A stretch of 63,967 bases of DNA, from the NCBI RefSeq assembly GCF_000813745.1, contig NZ_JWLC01000010.1, positions 1 through 63,967 on the forward strand, in the 5' to 3' direction. Shown here piece by piece: positions 1-10,164 of this stretch. Position numbers and translations under genes: made by a program. This DNA comes from Leisingera sp. ANG-M1. Its GTDB lineage: Bacteria > Pseudomonadota > Alphaproteobacteria > Rhodobacterales > Rhodobacteraceae. The first letter of the stretch is position 1. The number at the start of each line of letters is the position of its first letter. Under the pieces are notes generated by a model. That model was given only the letters and a program-made list of their open reading frames with translations. It made no database searches and was not told the origin of the DNA.

Positions 1-1656
1 ATCAGCCTTGCGGGCGCCACAATGCTGCTGCTGTTTGCGGTGCGGATGGTGCGCACCGGCATCGAGCGCAGCTATGGGGCCTCGTTCCAGCGGCTGATGA
101 CCGGCCAGCGCAGCTATGCCTCCTCCGCCGCCACCGGCGTCGCCATGGCCATCGTGCTGCAGTCTTCGGCGGCGGTGGCGCTGCTCACATCCGGCTTTGC
201 CGCCTCCGGCATGCTGGCGTTCCCGGCAGGCCTCGCGATTGTCTTGGGCGGCGACCTGGGCTCGGCGCTGATCATCCAGATCCTGTCGTTCAAGCTCGAC
301 TGGCTGGTGCCGGTGCTCTTGGCGATCGGCGGCTACCTGTTTGTGAAGACCGAGGCCAAGAAAGCGCGCCAGCTCGGCCGCATCCTGATGGGGGTGGCTT
401 TCATCCTGATTTCGCTCAGGTTTCTGCGCGAGGCGATGGATCCGATCCGCGACAGCGCCTTTCTGCCCGCCATCGCCGGCTATCTGGCGCGCGACTATAT
501 CACTGCATTTCTGGTCGGCGGCGCGCTGGCCTTTGTGATGCATTCCAGCGTTGCGGCGATCCTGATGTGCGTGACCCTGGTGCAAATCGGCGCGATCCCT
601 TTTGCGGCCGGCATGTCCTTGGTCTTGGGGGCGAATTTCGGCTCTGCCTTCATTCCGGTGTGGCTCAGCCGCGGCATGGATCTGCAGGCGCGGCGCATTC
701 CCTACGCCAACCTCGCCCTGCGCGGTGCCTGGGCGGTGGTGGCGCTGTTCGGCGCCAATCTGGCGCTGCGCCAAGGGCTGCTGGGAGACCCCCAGGGCGG
801 CCAGATGCTGGTCAACGCGCATCTGGCGTTCAATGCGTCCCTGCTGGTGCTGGCGCTGCCGTTCTGCGGCCGGCTGCAAGGGCTCTTTGAGCGGCTGTTC
901 CCGGAGCCTGCGACGGCAGAAACCACTCAGCCGGGGAGGCCGGTCAGCGCACTGGAGCAGGGCAGCTATGGTTCTGCTACCCAGGCGGTGTCCAATCTCA
1001 AGCGCGAGTTGCTGCGGATGAGCGATCTGGTGCATGCCATGTACCGCCCGGTTCTGGAGCTCTACCAGTCCAGCACCAAGGAGCAGATCAAGGCAGTGCA
1101 GGTGATGGATGAGGAGGTCAATGCCTGCCTCTCCGGCATCCGCAAATATGTGGCCGCCATCCCCGAAGAGGAGTTCAGCAAGGCGCAGGTGAAGACTGCG
1201 CGCGGCTTAATGGAATATGCCATCAGGCTGGAAACTGCCGGAGATGTGGTGGCCCGCCGCCTGACGGTGCTGGCCGGTGATCTGAACAAGAAGAACCTGC
1301 GCTTCTCCAAGGATGGCTGGATGGAGATCACCCGGATGCATGAGGCCACCCTGGCCAACCTGCAGCTGGCCTCGAACGTGCTGATCTCGGATGACCTGGA
1401 GAGCGCCCGGCTGCTGAGCCTGGAAAAGACCGAACTGAAACGGATGGAGCATGACAGCCGCAAACGCCACCTGAAGCGGTTGCAGAACGGTGCCCAGGAT
1501 AGCTTTGAAACCTCGGATATCCATCTGGAGACGCTGCGGGCGCTCCGTGAATTCAACAGCCATATCGCTGCGGTGGCCTATCCGGTTCTGTACCAGAACG
1601 GCCAGCTGCTGGAGACCCGGCTGATCAACGAAATGCGGCCGGAGCAAGCCGAGTAA
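1..1656 (+). CDS. Na/Pi cotransporter family protein (5' end outside window)
   Basis: Inner-membrane sodium-dependent phosphate transporter of the NptA/YjbB type, with a cytoplasmic PhoU-like tail. The frame is open to the first base of the window, so the true start lies upstream; the ATG at 22 falls inside what should be the first membrane helix. Two inverted half-repeats carry the family's substrate motifs, QSSAAVALL near residue 50 and HSSVAAIL near residue 175. They are separated by hydrophobic helices up to about residue 290. The last ~220 residues are helical and charged, as in PhoU domains. A DMT transporter follows after 41 bp. The family call is secure; direction of transport is not decided by sequence. 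Confidence 0.88.
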   Translation: MSLAGATMLLLFAVRMVRTGIERSYGASFQRLMTGQRSYASSAATGVAMAIVLQSSAAVALLTSGFAASGMLAFPAGLAIVLGGDLGSALIIQILSFKLDWLVPVLLAIGGYLFVKTEAKKARQLGRILMGVAFILISLRFLREAMDPIRDSAFLPAIAGYLARDYITAFLVGGALAFVMHSSVAAILMCVTLVQIGAIPFAAGMSLVLGANFGSAFIPVWLSRGMDLQARRIPYANLALRGAWAVVALFGANLALRQGLLGDPQGGQMLVNAHLAFNASLLVLALPFCGRLQGLFERLFPEPATAETTQPGRPVSALEQGSYGSATQAVSNLKRELLRMSDLVHAMYRPVLELYQSSTKEQIKAVQVMDEEVNACLSGIRKYVAAIPEEEFSKAQVKTARGLMEYAIRLETAGDVVARRLTVLAGDLNKKNLRFSKDGWMEITRMHEATLANLQLASNVLISDDLESARLLSLEKTELKRMEHDSRKRHLKRLQNGAQDSFETSDIHLETLRALREFNSHIAAVAYPVLYQNGQLLETRLINEMRPEQAE

Positions 1657-1697
1657 GGCTGAGTCCCGGGCCGTTGCAGTAAAGATCTGTCCCTGAA

Positions 1698-2537
1698 ATG
1701 ACCCTCTTTGTTATTGCCATCATCCTGTCGGCAGCGCTGCTGCACGCCGTCTGGAACGCAATTGTGAAAACCGCCGCCGACCGCACCACTACGCTGGGAC
1801 TGGTGGCCTTTGGCCATGTGATCCCCAGTGCGGTGATGGTGGCGCTGCTGCCGCTGCCCAATGCCGAGAGCTTTATCTACATCCTGCTCTCGACCGTGGT
1901 GCATTTCGGCTATTACTACATGCTTGGGCGGGCCTATCAGCATGGCGACTTCAGCGTCGTATACCCGATTGCCCGCGGCATTGTTCCGGCGCTTGTGGGC
2001 ATTTGGGCGATGATCTTTGCAGGCGAGGTGCTGCCGCTGCAGGCCTGGGTTGGGATCGCAGTGATTGCGCTTGGCATCCAGCTCAGCAGCTGGAAGGCGC
2101 TGCGCTCCGGTGTGGGGCGGACGGCCTTGGGCTTTGCTGTCGGGACAGGGATCTTCATCTCGATCTATTCCCTGATCGACGGGGTAGGAGTGCGCTTGTC
2201 TGGCAATACGCTCAGCTATTGGGCCTGGGGCGCGTTCCTGCATATCTTCATCGCCATCTTCATTGCCATCCGCAAGCGCGAAACCCTGGCCGCCCTGCCC
2301 AAGCGGACCTGGGCCCTGGGCCTGGCGGGCGGGCTGGTGTCGATGACGGCCTATGGGCTGGTGCTTTATGCCAAGAACTTTGCGCCGCTGGGGGCGGTCT
2401 CGGCGCTGCGCGAGACGTCGGTGATCTTTGCGGCGCTGATCGGATTTGTCTTCCTCAAGGAAGGTTATTGGGTGCGCCGTCTCGGCTCGGCAGTCATGAT
2501 GGCCGGCGGCGTAGCTTTGATCGGCATGGCGGTCTGA
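1698..2537 (+). CDS. DMT/EamA family transporter
   Basis: Inner-membrane protein of 279 residues with about ten predicted hydrophobic helices in two EamA-type halves, the usual size of drug/metabolite transporters. The second half contains the family-typical segment around SALRETSVIFAALIG near the C-terminus. Substrate cannot be read from sequence; members export amino acids, nucleosides or drugs. It starts 41 bp after the Na/Pi transporter and converges on the hybrid kinase gene, with only 38 bp between the stops. Confidence 0.85.
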   Translation: MTLFVIAIILSAALLHAVWNAIVKTAADRTTTLGLVAFGHVIPSAVMVALLPLPNAESFIYILLSTVVHFGYYYMLGRAYQHGDFSVVYPIARGIVPALVGIWAMIFAGEVLPLQAWVGIAVIALGIQLSSWKALRSGVGRTALGFAVGTGIFISIYSLIDGVGVRLSGNTLSYWAWGAFLHIFIAIFIAIRKRETLAALPKRTWALGLAGGLVSMTAYGLVLYAKNFAPLGAVSALRETSVIFAALIGFVFLKEGYWVRRLGSAVMMAGGVALIGMAV

Positions 2538-2575
2538 CTCTGCAGCATCCGCCAGCGTCTTTCAGGCTTCGGCCC

Positions 2576-5527
2576 TCAGGCGCTGGCTCTCTGCTCAGGG
2601 CGCACAGTATCGGTCTGAATTGCCGTCAGCGTGCTTAGAAGAACCGACTTTTTCACCGGCTTTGCCAGGAAGTGATCCATGCCCGCATCCAGGCAGGCTT
2701 GCCGGTCGCTGGAAAAGGCATTTGCGGTCAGCGCGAGAATGACAGGTTGGTCAATCGGCAAACTGCGGATTTCCCGGGTTGCGGCAATACCGTCCAGCTC
2801 TGGCATAGACATGTCCATAAGGATGATATCCGGTCGCAGCTCCCGGCACATGTCGACTGCGGCCCGGCCGTTTGGCGCTTCGGCCAGCTCAACCGGCTGG
2901 CCGCGCAGGTATTTGCGGATCAGCAAACGGTTGGTCTGATTGTCCTCGGCCAGCAGGATCTTGCACGGTTTCAGCTCTTGTGCGGCTTCCAGCGGCAGAA
3001 CGGCCAGCTTGTCCAGAGCCGGGCTTGCGGGGGCCATCTGCACTTCCAGCCGGAAGCACGACCCCTGACCCGGCTCTGACCTGACAGAAATGCCGCCGCC
3101 CATCCGCTTGGCCAGCATGCTGGAAATCGTAAGCCCCAGCCCGGTGCCGCCAAACGCCTTGGTGGTGGCTGTGTCGGCCTGGGTGAAGCGGTCGAAGATG
3201 TAGCGGCTTTGGGCCTCGGAGATCCCGATGCCGCTGTCCTCAACCTCAATCACCAGGCGGCAGGGATCTGCAGCCGTGCTGGAAACCCGCACCGATATTT
3301 CCCCTTGGGCCGTGAATTTCACGGCATTGCCGATCAGATTGACGAGGATCTGCCGCAACCGCCCGTCGTCGCCGTGCAGCCGTTCCGGCAAACCCTCGGC
3401 AAAGCGGACCTGCAGAGGCAGCCCCTTCTCAAGAGCTTTGGGCCGGAACAGCCCTGCGGCGGCGCTGATGCACTCGCGCAGATCGAAGTCTTCTTCGGAG
3501 ATAGAAAATTTCCCGGCCTCCAGCCGCGATAGATCCAGGATGTCGTTGATGATCTTCAGAAGCGCCTGCGCGGAATTGCGGATCGTGTCCACATTCTGCT
3601 GATCATCCGGAGACAGCTCCGCTTCTGCCAGCAGATCGGCCATGCCGATGATGCCGTTCATCGGTGTGCGGATTTCATGGCTCATGTTGGCCAGGAACTC
3701 CGATTTGGCCCGGTCCGCCATCTCCGCCGCCTGCTTGGCCTCGGCCAGCTCGCGTTCGCGCTGCTTGCTGCGGGTGATGTCGCGCTCGATGCCGATGATC
3801 AGGTCGACTTTGCCATCCTTGCCGGCAACCGGCACAATATTGGTGTCGAACCAGACCTCATCCCCTGACTTGGTGTAATTGAGCACCTCGTTGTGGTAGC
3901 GGGTGCCGCTTTCCTTGTGGCGGTTCATCTCCCTGATCACGCCAAGATCGGTGTTGGGCCCGTCCAAAAGGTCCGAAGGGGTGCGTCCGATTGCTTCGCT
4001 TCCGGCATAGCCGGTGGCACGGGTAAAGGCGTCATTGACCCAAAGAATCCGCAGCTCCGCATCAGTCAGGATGATACTGTCGGAGGCATGTTTGGCCACC
4101 AGCGACAGGCGGTGAAGCTCCTCCTGCTGCTTTTGCAGTTCGGCATGGGCCTCCTCGAGCGCTTGCTTGCCTCGGTTCAATTCGCTGTTGCGTTCCGACA
4201 GTGCCTGGTTTGCACGTATCAGTTCCTCGCGAAGATGGATGTCTTCAGAGACATTCCAATTGACCCCGATCATCCAGTCGCGGCCGAGTGCGTCTTTGAA
4301 CGGGCTGGCCAAAGCGCGGATGTGCTTGACCGTGCCGCCGTCCAGCACGATCCGGAACTCCGAGGCGAAATTCGACTTGTCCCTCTCCGCTGCGCTTAGG
4401 GCTTCTGCGACCCGGTCCCGGTCCTCGGGGTGCAGCATGGCGATCCAGCTGCTGCCCGCCAGCGGGCCGTTTTCCGCCGGCACGCCGTACAGTTCATGCA
4501 TCCGGCTGTCCCAGCTCACCCGCTGGTTTGCCGAATCGCATTCCCAAATGCCGACCCGTGAAGTCTTGACCGCGATTTCCAGCCGCCGCGACACCGCTTC
4601 CAGCTCTGCCTCGCGGCGCCGCAGCTTGCCGATCACGAGCTGCCGGGCCGCCGAGAGTCTGCCGGCCAGGAAGGTTGGAAAGACAATCAGCATCCCGGCG
4701 GCCAGCAGCGCCAGGCGCAGCTGCCATTGATTTTCGGGGTACGGCTGCCAGCCGCCCGCAGGCCGCGCAGCCAGCTGCCAGGAGCCAGCCGGCAGGTGGA
4801 TGTCCAGCAGCACCGGGTCTCCGGCCAGAATGCCTGGGCTGCCGAAGAACTGGCGGCCTGCAGCGCCGGTGCCGTCGTGTCCGGTCAGGGCAAGATCAAG
4901 TCCGCTCATACTGCCGTCCAGACCGGTGGCGGCATAAAGGGTTCCGGTTTCCACGACGGCTGACAGGATGCCCCAGAACTGCCGGTTAGGCCCTGATCCA
5001 GTGAAGACGGGCAAGCGGTAGATGAATCCGGTGCCGCCTTGAACCAGGTTCACCGGTCCGGCCAGCACCATTTCACCGCTGTCACGCACCCGGAAGGCGG
5101 CATCGCGCTGTGCGGCGTTCTCGTTGTAGTCCAGCCCGATCGCGGGTTCGTTGCCTTGCATCGGGTAGATCAGCGAAACCACCAGGCCAGGGGCGGCGGC
5201 AATATGGCGGATGGCCGTCTGCCCCTCCAAAACCTGACCCGCAAGCAAGCTGAACCGGTCCTGCGGCATGCCTGGTTCGGTGCTGAGCATCGCCGCCAGG
5301 CCGCGCAGCCTTTGGTAATCCCCGTTCAGCTGGCCCTCCAGGCGGGATTTGATCAGGCCCGCGGTTTGCTGAACGGCCGCGCGCTCGGACTGATGGTGGA
5401 TGGTGGCATTTTGCCTTTCGGCAAAGAAGCCGGCGGTGCAAACAACCGCCAGGGTGAGCAGAGCAGGAAGATAGCCCAGGTTGCCAAGCGCCCGCAGCCA
5501 GGATCCGGGAAGTTTGAACACGGCCAT
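2576..5527 (-). CDS. CHASE–PAS–PAS hybrid sensor histidine kinase/response regulator
   Basis: Membrane-bound hybrid kinase of 983 residues. Order: TM helix at about 18–36; an extracytoplasmic CHASE-like domain to about 260; a second TM at about 270–290; two PAS/PAC domains (about 315–435 and 470–590); HisKA with the H-box MSHEIRTPMNGIIGM near 615; a HATPase with N-box (NLIGNAVKF) and GTGLGLTIS; and a C-terminal receiver with the phospho-Asp in ILMDMSMPELDG and a conserved KPV lysine. CHASE domains bind small extracellular ligands. No HPt or output regulator is adjacent, so phosphate flow is unknown. A chemoreceptor lies upstream on the same strand, 210 bp away. Confidence 0.92.
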   Translation of the reverse strand: MAVFKLPGSWLRALGNLGYLPALLTLAVVCTAGFFAERQNATIHHQSERAAVQQTAGLIKSRLEGQLNGDYQRLRGLAAMLSTEPGMPQDRFSLLAGQVLEGQTAIRHIAAAPGLVVSLIYPMQGNEPAIGLDYNENAAQRDAAFRVRDSGEMVLAGPVNLVQGGTGFIYRLPVFTGSGPNRQFWGILSAVVETGTLYAATGLDGSMSGLDLALTGHDGTGAAGRQFFGSPGILAGDPVLLDIHLPAGSWQLAARPAGGWQPYPENQWQLRLALLAAGMLIVFPTFLAGRLSAARQLVIGKLRRREAELEAVSRRLEIAVKTSRVGIWECDSANQRVSWDSRMHELYGVPAENGPLAGSSWIAMLHPEDRDRVAEALSAAERDKSNFASEFRIVLDGGTVKHIRALASPFKDALGRDWMIGVNWNVSEDIHLREELIRANQALSERNSELNRGKQALEEAHAELQKQQEELHRLSLVAKHASDSIILTDAELRILWVNDAFTRATGYAGSEAIGRTPSDLLDGPNTDLGVIREMNRHKESGTRYHNEVLNYTKSGDEVWFDTNIVPVAGKDGKVDLIIGIERDITRSKQRERELAEAKQAAEMADRAKSEFLANMSHEIRTPMNGIIGMADLLAEAELSPDDQQNVDTIRNSAQALLKIINDILDLSRLEAGKFSISEEDFDLRECISAAAGLFRPKALEKGLPLQVRFAEGLPERLHGDDGRLRQILVNLIGNAVKFTAQGEISVRVSSTAADPCRLVIEVEDSGIGISEAQSRYIFDRFTQADTATTKAFGGTGLGLTISSMLAKRMGGGISVRSEPGQGSCFRLEVQMAPASPALDKLAVLPLEAAQELKPCKILLAEDNQTNRLLIRKYLRGQPVELAEAPNGRAAVDMCRELRPDIILMDMSMPELDGIAATREIRSLPIDQPVILALTANAFSSDRQACLDAGMDHFLAKPVKKSVLLSTLTAIQTDTVRPEQRASA

Positions 5528-5737
5528 GCAGCCACCTTTGAATTCAAGCGAAACACCGCCGTCAGGCCGGAGCGGCCCGCGTGCGAGGCCCGCTCGTCGG
5601 CCTCGCAGTCCCTATAAAGTCCGAATGGCGGGATTTCTCAACTCATTCCCGTGCGCCAGCCGGCCCGGCGGCCAGGCGCCAGCCCTGTTTCAAGTGCCAG
5701 CACCTTGCCCCGGGCTGAGAACCTGCAAGGCCCGGGA
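5528..5737. other. Intergenic region with two overlapping hairpins
   Basis: This 210-bp gap lies between the chemoreceptor stop and the hybrid-kinase start (both minus strand). It contains two mutually exclusive inverted repeats: CCTTGC/GCAAGG (5703–5708 with 5725–5730) and CCCGGGC/GCCCGGG (5709–5715 with 5730–5736). Neither has a clear T-run. They may act as a weak terminator of the chemoreceptor transcript. The rest should carry the kinase promoter, which I could not locate. Confidence 0.3.
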
Positions 5738-8086
5738 TCAGAAGTCCTGCCACTTAGCCAAAGCGGCAGAGCCATCCGCGACCGGCATAGCAGCAGGCTC
5801 TTGCGGCAGATCCTCCCATCCCGTGCCATGTGCAGACGGCAGTTCCGGTTCGGCCGCCTGCGGCGGCGGGGCCATCTCCTCGCCGACGTTGAACTGCGCC
5901 ACCAGCCCTGCCAGTTTGGATGCATCGCCGTTCAGCAGCTGGCCTGCGGCAGTCATCTGTTCCACCATCGCGGCGTTCTGCTGGGTCACCTGATCAAGCT
6001 GCATCACCCCGGTGTTAATTTCACCAATGCCGGTGGACTGCTCGGCAGCACCTTCCGCGATGCCCGAAACCAGCCCCGAGATATGCGTGACCTGAGAGAC
6101 GATGCTGTTCAGCGCGTCGCCGGCCTTGCCGACCAGATCCACGCCCTTGGCGACCTGTTCGCCTGAATTGGAGATCAGCGCTTTGATCTCCATCGCCGCA
6201 TCCGAAGAACGTTGCGCCAGCGCCCGCACTTCCGAGGCGACCACTGCAAAACCGCGCCCGGCGTCACCCGCACGTGCAGCTTCGACGCCGGCGTTCAGTG
6301 CCAGCAGGTTGGTCTGGAAGGCGATGTCGTCGATCACCCCGATGATCTGCGAGATATGAGTGGCAGATTCTTCGATGCCGTTCATTGCGGCCACCGCGTT
6401 TTCCACGACTTCGCCGCTGGTCTTTGCCTCGTCGCGGGCTTCGTTCATGGCGGTTTCCACCCGGCGGGCGCCGTCGGCGGCCGCTTTGACGCTGGCAGTC
6501 ATCTGATCCAGGGCCGCCGCGGTTTCCTCCAGCGTGGCTGCCTGACTTTCGGTGCGCTGCGACAGATCATCCGAAGCCTGGCTGATCTCATGGGTGCCGT
6601 TGCGGATACTGGTGGTAGCCTCCACCACTTCGCGCACAGTGGCGTTCAGCGTGTCCACGGTTTGGTTGAAGTCCATGCGCAGGCCCCTGTAGGCATCGGG
6701 GAACGGCGTGTCGATGGTGCTGGAGAAATCCCCTTTCGCCAGATGAGTCAGGCCGTTACGCAGCTCATTGACCACAAGGTCCTGCTCGCGCTGAGCTTCT
6801 GCCCGCTCCTGTTCGGCAATTTGGGCATTCTGCAGATCGGTTTTGAATCCCTCGAGGATGCCGGCAATATTGCCGAACTCGTCCCCGGTGCCGTTGCCTG
6901 CAACGGGATGATCGTAATCCTTGGCGGCAATGTGTTCGACGCTGTCGGACAAGGCCGAAACCTTGCGGGCAATGCTGCGGGCCGCAATCCAGGACAGCAG
7001 CGCCACTGCAAGCGCCACACCGACCGCTTGCAGCATGGACGCATTGGTCAGGCTGCGCTGTGCGGCAAGGGCTTCGGCACTGTCTACCTCCAGCACGATG
7101 CCCCAGGTCCGGTCTTCCAGGCCGATACCCGCAGCCATTGCTTCAACCGGCTGGCCGGATAGGCCCAGAGTGCCTGAAAAGCTGCTTTCGCCGCCGCTGA
7201 TGGCCGCGGAGATCTGCTGCAGGTCCGGCAGTTGCGACAGGATCTGATGGCCGCCTTCGCGGTCCGATGCGGTCAGGGCAACACCGTCGCCGCGCACCAG
7301 ATAGGCCTGGCCGGTCTCCCCCAGCAGGGCGGAGCGGGACAGGATGCCTGCAATATCGCCTACCGGCACCCGCAGAACCAGCGCCCCCATGATGGCACCG
7401 CGTTTGTAGATCGGCGAAGCGGCGAACATGGCTGCCGCGCCGCCGTCCGCCTCGTAGGCGGCCATTGGCGACAGGAAGACATTCCCCTGTTCCAGCTCCA
7501 GCGCCGCTTGGAAAGCCTGGCCCAGCCCGCTGTCCTTAAAAGGCCCGGTCAGGTAGTTCAGCGCAAAATCTTCGTTCTTGTGCACCGAGTAGACCATGTT
7601 GCCCTGCACATCCAAAAGGTAAGCGTCCAGGAACCCCTGTTCTTCCAGGAAAGTGACAAAGCCCGCATGGTTCATCTTATGGCGGATCGACCAAGCGGAC
7701 TTGTCCTTGGCATCCAGCAACTTGTAGCGCTCGCCCGCAGGATTCGGATTGCCCTCGCCGTATGTGGCGCGCAGATGCGATGCGGGATCGTCGCCCAGCG
7801 AATAGAACCCGTTGGAGAAGTCGCGCAGCGCCGTTTCGACCGCCTTGCTTGCAACCAGGGTCCGGGTTTGCGAGCGCAGGGTGGCAACCCAGTTTTCCAG
7901 CGCGTCTTTACGCTCTTCCAGAAGCGTCGCATAGGCCGCTTCCCGGTTGGCTTTCAATGCCTGGCCGGCCTCCCAGGCAAAGAAAAAGCCTGAAGCGAGA
8001 GTCAGAAGAATCGTTGGCGCGGCGATGGACAGCGGCAGCTTGCGGCCGAGTCGCATATTGCCCCAGAATTTAAACAGTCGAGTCAT
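5738..8086 (-). CDS. Methyl-accepting chemotaxis protein
   Basis: Chemoreceptor of 782 residues. An N-terminal TM (about 18–38) and a large periplasmic sensor of dCache size are followed by a second TM (about 345–365), HAMP regions, and a long helical signalling domain. The hairpin tip is canonical: DDIAFQTNLLALNAGVEAAR, then GRGFAVVASEVRALAQRS. The protein ends in KWQDF, which matches the xWxxF form of the CheR/CheB-docking pentapeptide found on high-abundance receptors. No che genes are nearby. Ligand unknown. A second Met at residue 11 is an alternative start. Confidence 0.93.
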   Translation of the reverse strand: MTRLFKFWGNMRLGRKLPLSIAAPTILLTLASGFFFAWEAGQALKANREAAYATLLEERKDALENWVATLRSQTRTLVASKAVETALRDFSNGFYSLGDDPASHLRATYGEGNPNPAGERYKLLDAKDKSAWSIRHKMNHAGFVTFLEEQGFLDAYLLDVQGNMVYSVHKNEDFALNYLTGPFKDSGLGQAFQAALELEQGNVFLSPMAAYEADGGAAAMFAASPIYKRGAIMGALVLRVPVGDIAGILSRSALLGETGQAYLVRGDGVALTASDREGGHQILSQLPDLQQISAAISGGESSFSGTLGLSGQPVEAMAAGIGLEDRTWGIVLEVDSAEALAAQRSLTNASMLQAVGVALAVALLSWIAARSIARKVSALSDSVEHIAAKDYDHPVAGNGTGDEFGNIAGILEGFKTDLQNAQIAEQERAEAQREQDLVVNELRNGLTHLAKGDFSSTIDTPFPDAYRGLRMDFNQTVDTLNATVREVVEATTSIRNGTHEISQASDDLSQRTESQAATLEETAAALDQMTASVKAAADGARRVETAMNEARDEAKTSGEVVENAVAAMNGIEESATHISQIIGVIDDIAFQTNLLALNAGVEAARAGDAGRGFAVVASEVRALAQRSSDAAMEIKALISNSGEQVAKGVDLVGKAGDALNSIVSQVTHISGLVSGIAEGAAEQSTGIGEINTGVMQLDQVTQQNAAMVEQMTAAGQLLNGDASKLAGLVAQFNVGEEMAPPPQAAEPELPSAHGTGWEDLPQEPAAMPVADGSAALAKWQDF

Positions 8087-8455
8087 TGCAGCGTAGTTCC
8101 CATCAACATTTCAGTCTGCCCGGCAGCCTGCGAACGGCCGTCGGCGGTGCCAGCTGGGTGGCGCTTGATGGGAGACGACAGTCAGGCGGATTCATTTCAG
8201 CCGCGTTAAAATTGATGCCGGACCCGTGGATTCGCGTCATTTGGCGGGCCAGAAAGCCGCATTTTGGCTGTTTCACTTTTTTCTGTGGCGTTACGGCAGG
8301 GGGGCGAATCGTCCGGACCCGGTGTGATTCTCCTGCGCCAGGCTGCGGCGGAAGGGGCCAACCGGCCCAGCAGGAGACCCAGGACCATTGCATTCCCGCC
8401 GTGCGGGCAGACGCTTTGCCCCTGCGGCTAGGCAGGTGGCTGGCCAGCGACAGTC
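8087..8455. other. Intergenic region, no gene recognised
   Basis: About 370 bp between the chemoreceptor start and the hairpin downstream of tRNA-Thr. It presumably holds the chemoreceptor promoter on the minus strand. Short open frames exist on both strands but none has a convincing ribosome site or recognisable product. Confidence 0.4.
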
Positions 8456-8501
8456 AAACGCCCCTATTTACCTGAGATTTTGATGTCCCAGGGGCGTGTT
8501 T
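8456..8501 (-). terminator. Putative terminator of tRNA-Thr
   Basis: An 8-bp perfect stem (ACGCCCCT at 8458–8465 with AGGGGCGT at 8490–8497) and a 24-nt loop lie ~75 bp downstream of tRNA-Thr in its direction of transcription. After the stem the minus strand reads TTTGAC, so the T-run is short. Confidence 0.4.
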
Positions 8502-8573
8502 AAGCACGGAAAAGACTTCGGCACTGGCAGCCGTCCCTTTGCAGGCGCTTGAAATCACTCATGTTTTGGAAAC

Positions 8574-8648
<75 letters not shown>

Positions 8649-8733
8649 GCCGGTGAGGGGGCTTTTAGGCATAAACGCGGAGGGGCGCAAGAGCATTCTG
8701 GACGGTTTTTTCGCACTAAGTTACAGAAGTTCT

Positions 8734-8889
8734 ATGGCAGAGAAGAAAACACCGAAAAACGAAGGCTCAGCGGCCTCCCGCGAAGACCGGTTGAAGGCGG
8801 CGCTCAAGGCAAATATGGCCCGGCGCAAGGCCCAAGCCAAGGCGCGGGCGGACAAGCAGGACCAGGATACAGGCAAAAGCGGAGAATAA
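8734..8889 (+). CDS. Small basic protein upstream of murA
   Basis: Encodes 51 residues, rich in Lys, Ala and Arg (core DRLKAALKANMARRKAQAKA), probably one amphipathic helix with a charged tail. The ATG at 8734 is preferred over an earlier in-frame Met at 8653, because the earlier part overlaps the end of tRNA-Thr and reads as non-coding. It ends 6 bp before murA and is probably co-transcribed. A short protein in this position is common next to murA in related genomes as I recall; function unknown. Confidence 0.65.
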   Translation: MAEKKTPKNEGSAASREDRLKAALKANMARRKAQAKARADKQDQDTGKSGE

Positions 8890-8895
8890 CGGCAG

Positions 8896-10164
8896 ATGGA
8901 TTCGATTCTGGTAACTGGCAACGGCCCGCTGAATGGGCAGATTCCAATCGCAGGGGCCAAAAACGCCTGCCTCACGCTAATGCCGGCCACGCTCCTCAGC
9001 GAAGAACCGCTGACGCTGACCAATGCGCCGCGGCTGAGCGACATCAAGACCATGACGCTGCTCTTGCAATCGCTGGGCGCCGAGGTGTCCAGCCTGCAGG
9101 ATGGCCAGGTACTGGCGATGTCGAGTCACGACCTCACCAGCCATGTTGCCGATTATGACATCGTGCGTAAGATGCGCGCATCCAATCTTGTGCTAGGCCC
9201 GATGCTGGCGCGGCTGGGCCAGGCGGTGGTCTCGCTGCCCGGGGGGTGTGCCATTGGCGCGCGGCCGATGGATCTGCATATTCACGGGCTCGAAGCGCTG
9301 GGCGCTGAGATCGAGCTGAAAGACGGTTACCTGCATGCCAAGGCGCCGAACGGCCTCAAGGGCGCGGTGATCGAACTCAGCTTTGCCTCCGTGGGCGCCA
9401 CCGAGAACATTATGATGGCGGCGACGCTGGCCAAGGGCACCACGGTGATTAAGAACGCCGCCCGCGAGCCAGAGATCGTCGACCTGGCGGACTGCCTGCG
9501 CAAGATGGGTGCCCAGATCGAGGGCGACGGCTCCCCCGATATCACCATTCAGGGCGTAGACCGGCTGCACGGTGCAACCCACCAGGTGGTGACCGACCGG
9601 ATCGAACTGGGCACCTACATGCTGGCCCCGGCGATCTGCGGCGGTGAGGTGGAATGCCTCGGCGGCCGCATGTCTCTGGTTGGCTCCTTCTGCGAGAAAT
9701 TGGATGCGGCGGGCATCCAAGTGACCGAAACCGAAAAGGGCCTGAAAGTGGCCCGCAAGAACGGCCGGGTATCGGCGGTGGACGTGATAACCGAGCCTTT
9801 CCCCGGCTTCCCCACCGACCTGCAGGCGCAGATGATGGCGCTGATGTGCACCGCCGAGGGCACCTCAGTGCTGGAAGAGAAAATCTTTGAGAACCGCTTC
9901 ATGCATGCGCCGGAGCTGACGCGCATGGGCGCCCAGATCGAGGTGCACGGCGGCACCGCCACGGTGACCGGCGTTGAAAAACTCAAAGGCGCTCCGGTGA
10001 TGGCCACCGATCTGCGCGCCTCGGTCTCGCTGATTCTGGCAGGGCTCGCGGCGGAAGGCGAAACCATGGTGAGCCGGGTCTATCACCTGGACCGCGGCTA
10101 TGAGCATGTGGTGCGCAAGCTGTCCGGTGTCGGCGCCAAAATCGAACGGATCAGGGAACAGTGA
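8896..10164 (+). CDS. murA: UDP-N-acetylglucosamine 1-carboxyvinyltransferase
   Basis: First committed enzyme of peptidoglycan synthesis: transfers enolpyruvate from PEP to UDP-GlcNAc in the cytoplasm. Length 422 is normal. The catalytic-loop Cys is present in [15 protein letters not shown] (around residue 117), the fosfomycin target site. Other hallmarks are GAKNACL at the N-terminus and FPTDLQAQ in the second domain. The stop codon overlaps the start of the DUF2948 gene (TGATG), indicating translational coupling. Confidence 0.97.
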   Translation: MDSILVTGNGPLNGQIPIAGAKNACLTLMPATLLSEEPLTLTNAPRLSDIKTMTLLLQSLGAEVSSLQDGQVLAMSSHDLTSHVADYDIVRKMRASNLVLGPMLARLGQAVVSLPGGCAIGARPMDLHIHGLEALGAEIELKDGYLHAKAPNGLKGAVIELSFASVGATENIMMAATLAKGTTVIKNAAREPEIVDLADCLRKMGAQIEGDGSPDITIQGVDRLHGATHQVVTDRIELGTYMLAPAICGGEVECLGGRMSLVGSFCEKLDAAGIQVTETEKGLKVARKNGRVSAVDVITEPFPGFPTDLQAQMMALMCTAEGTSVLEEKIFENRFMHAPELTRMGAQIEVHGGTATVTGVEKLKGAPVMATDLRASVSLILAGLAAEGETMVSRVYHLDRGYEHVVRKLSGVGAKIERIREQ

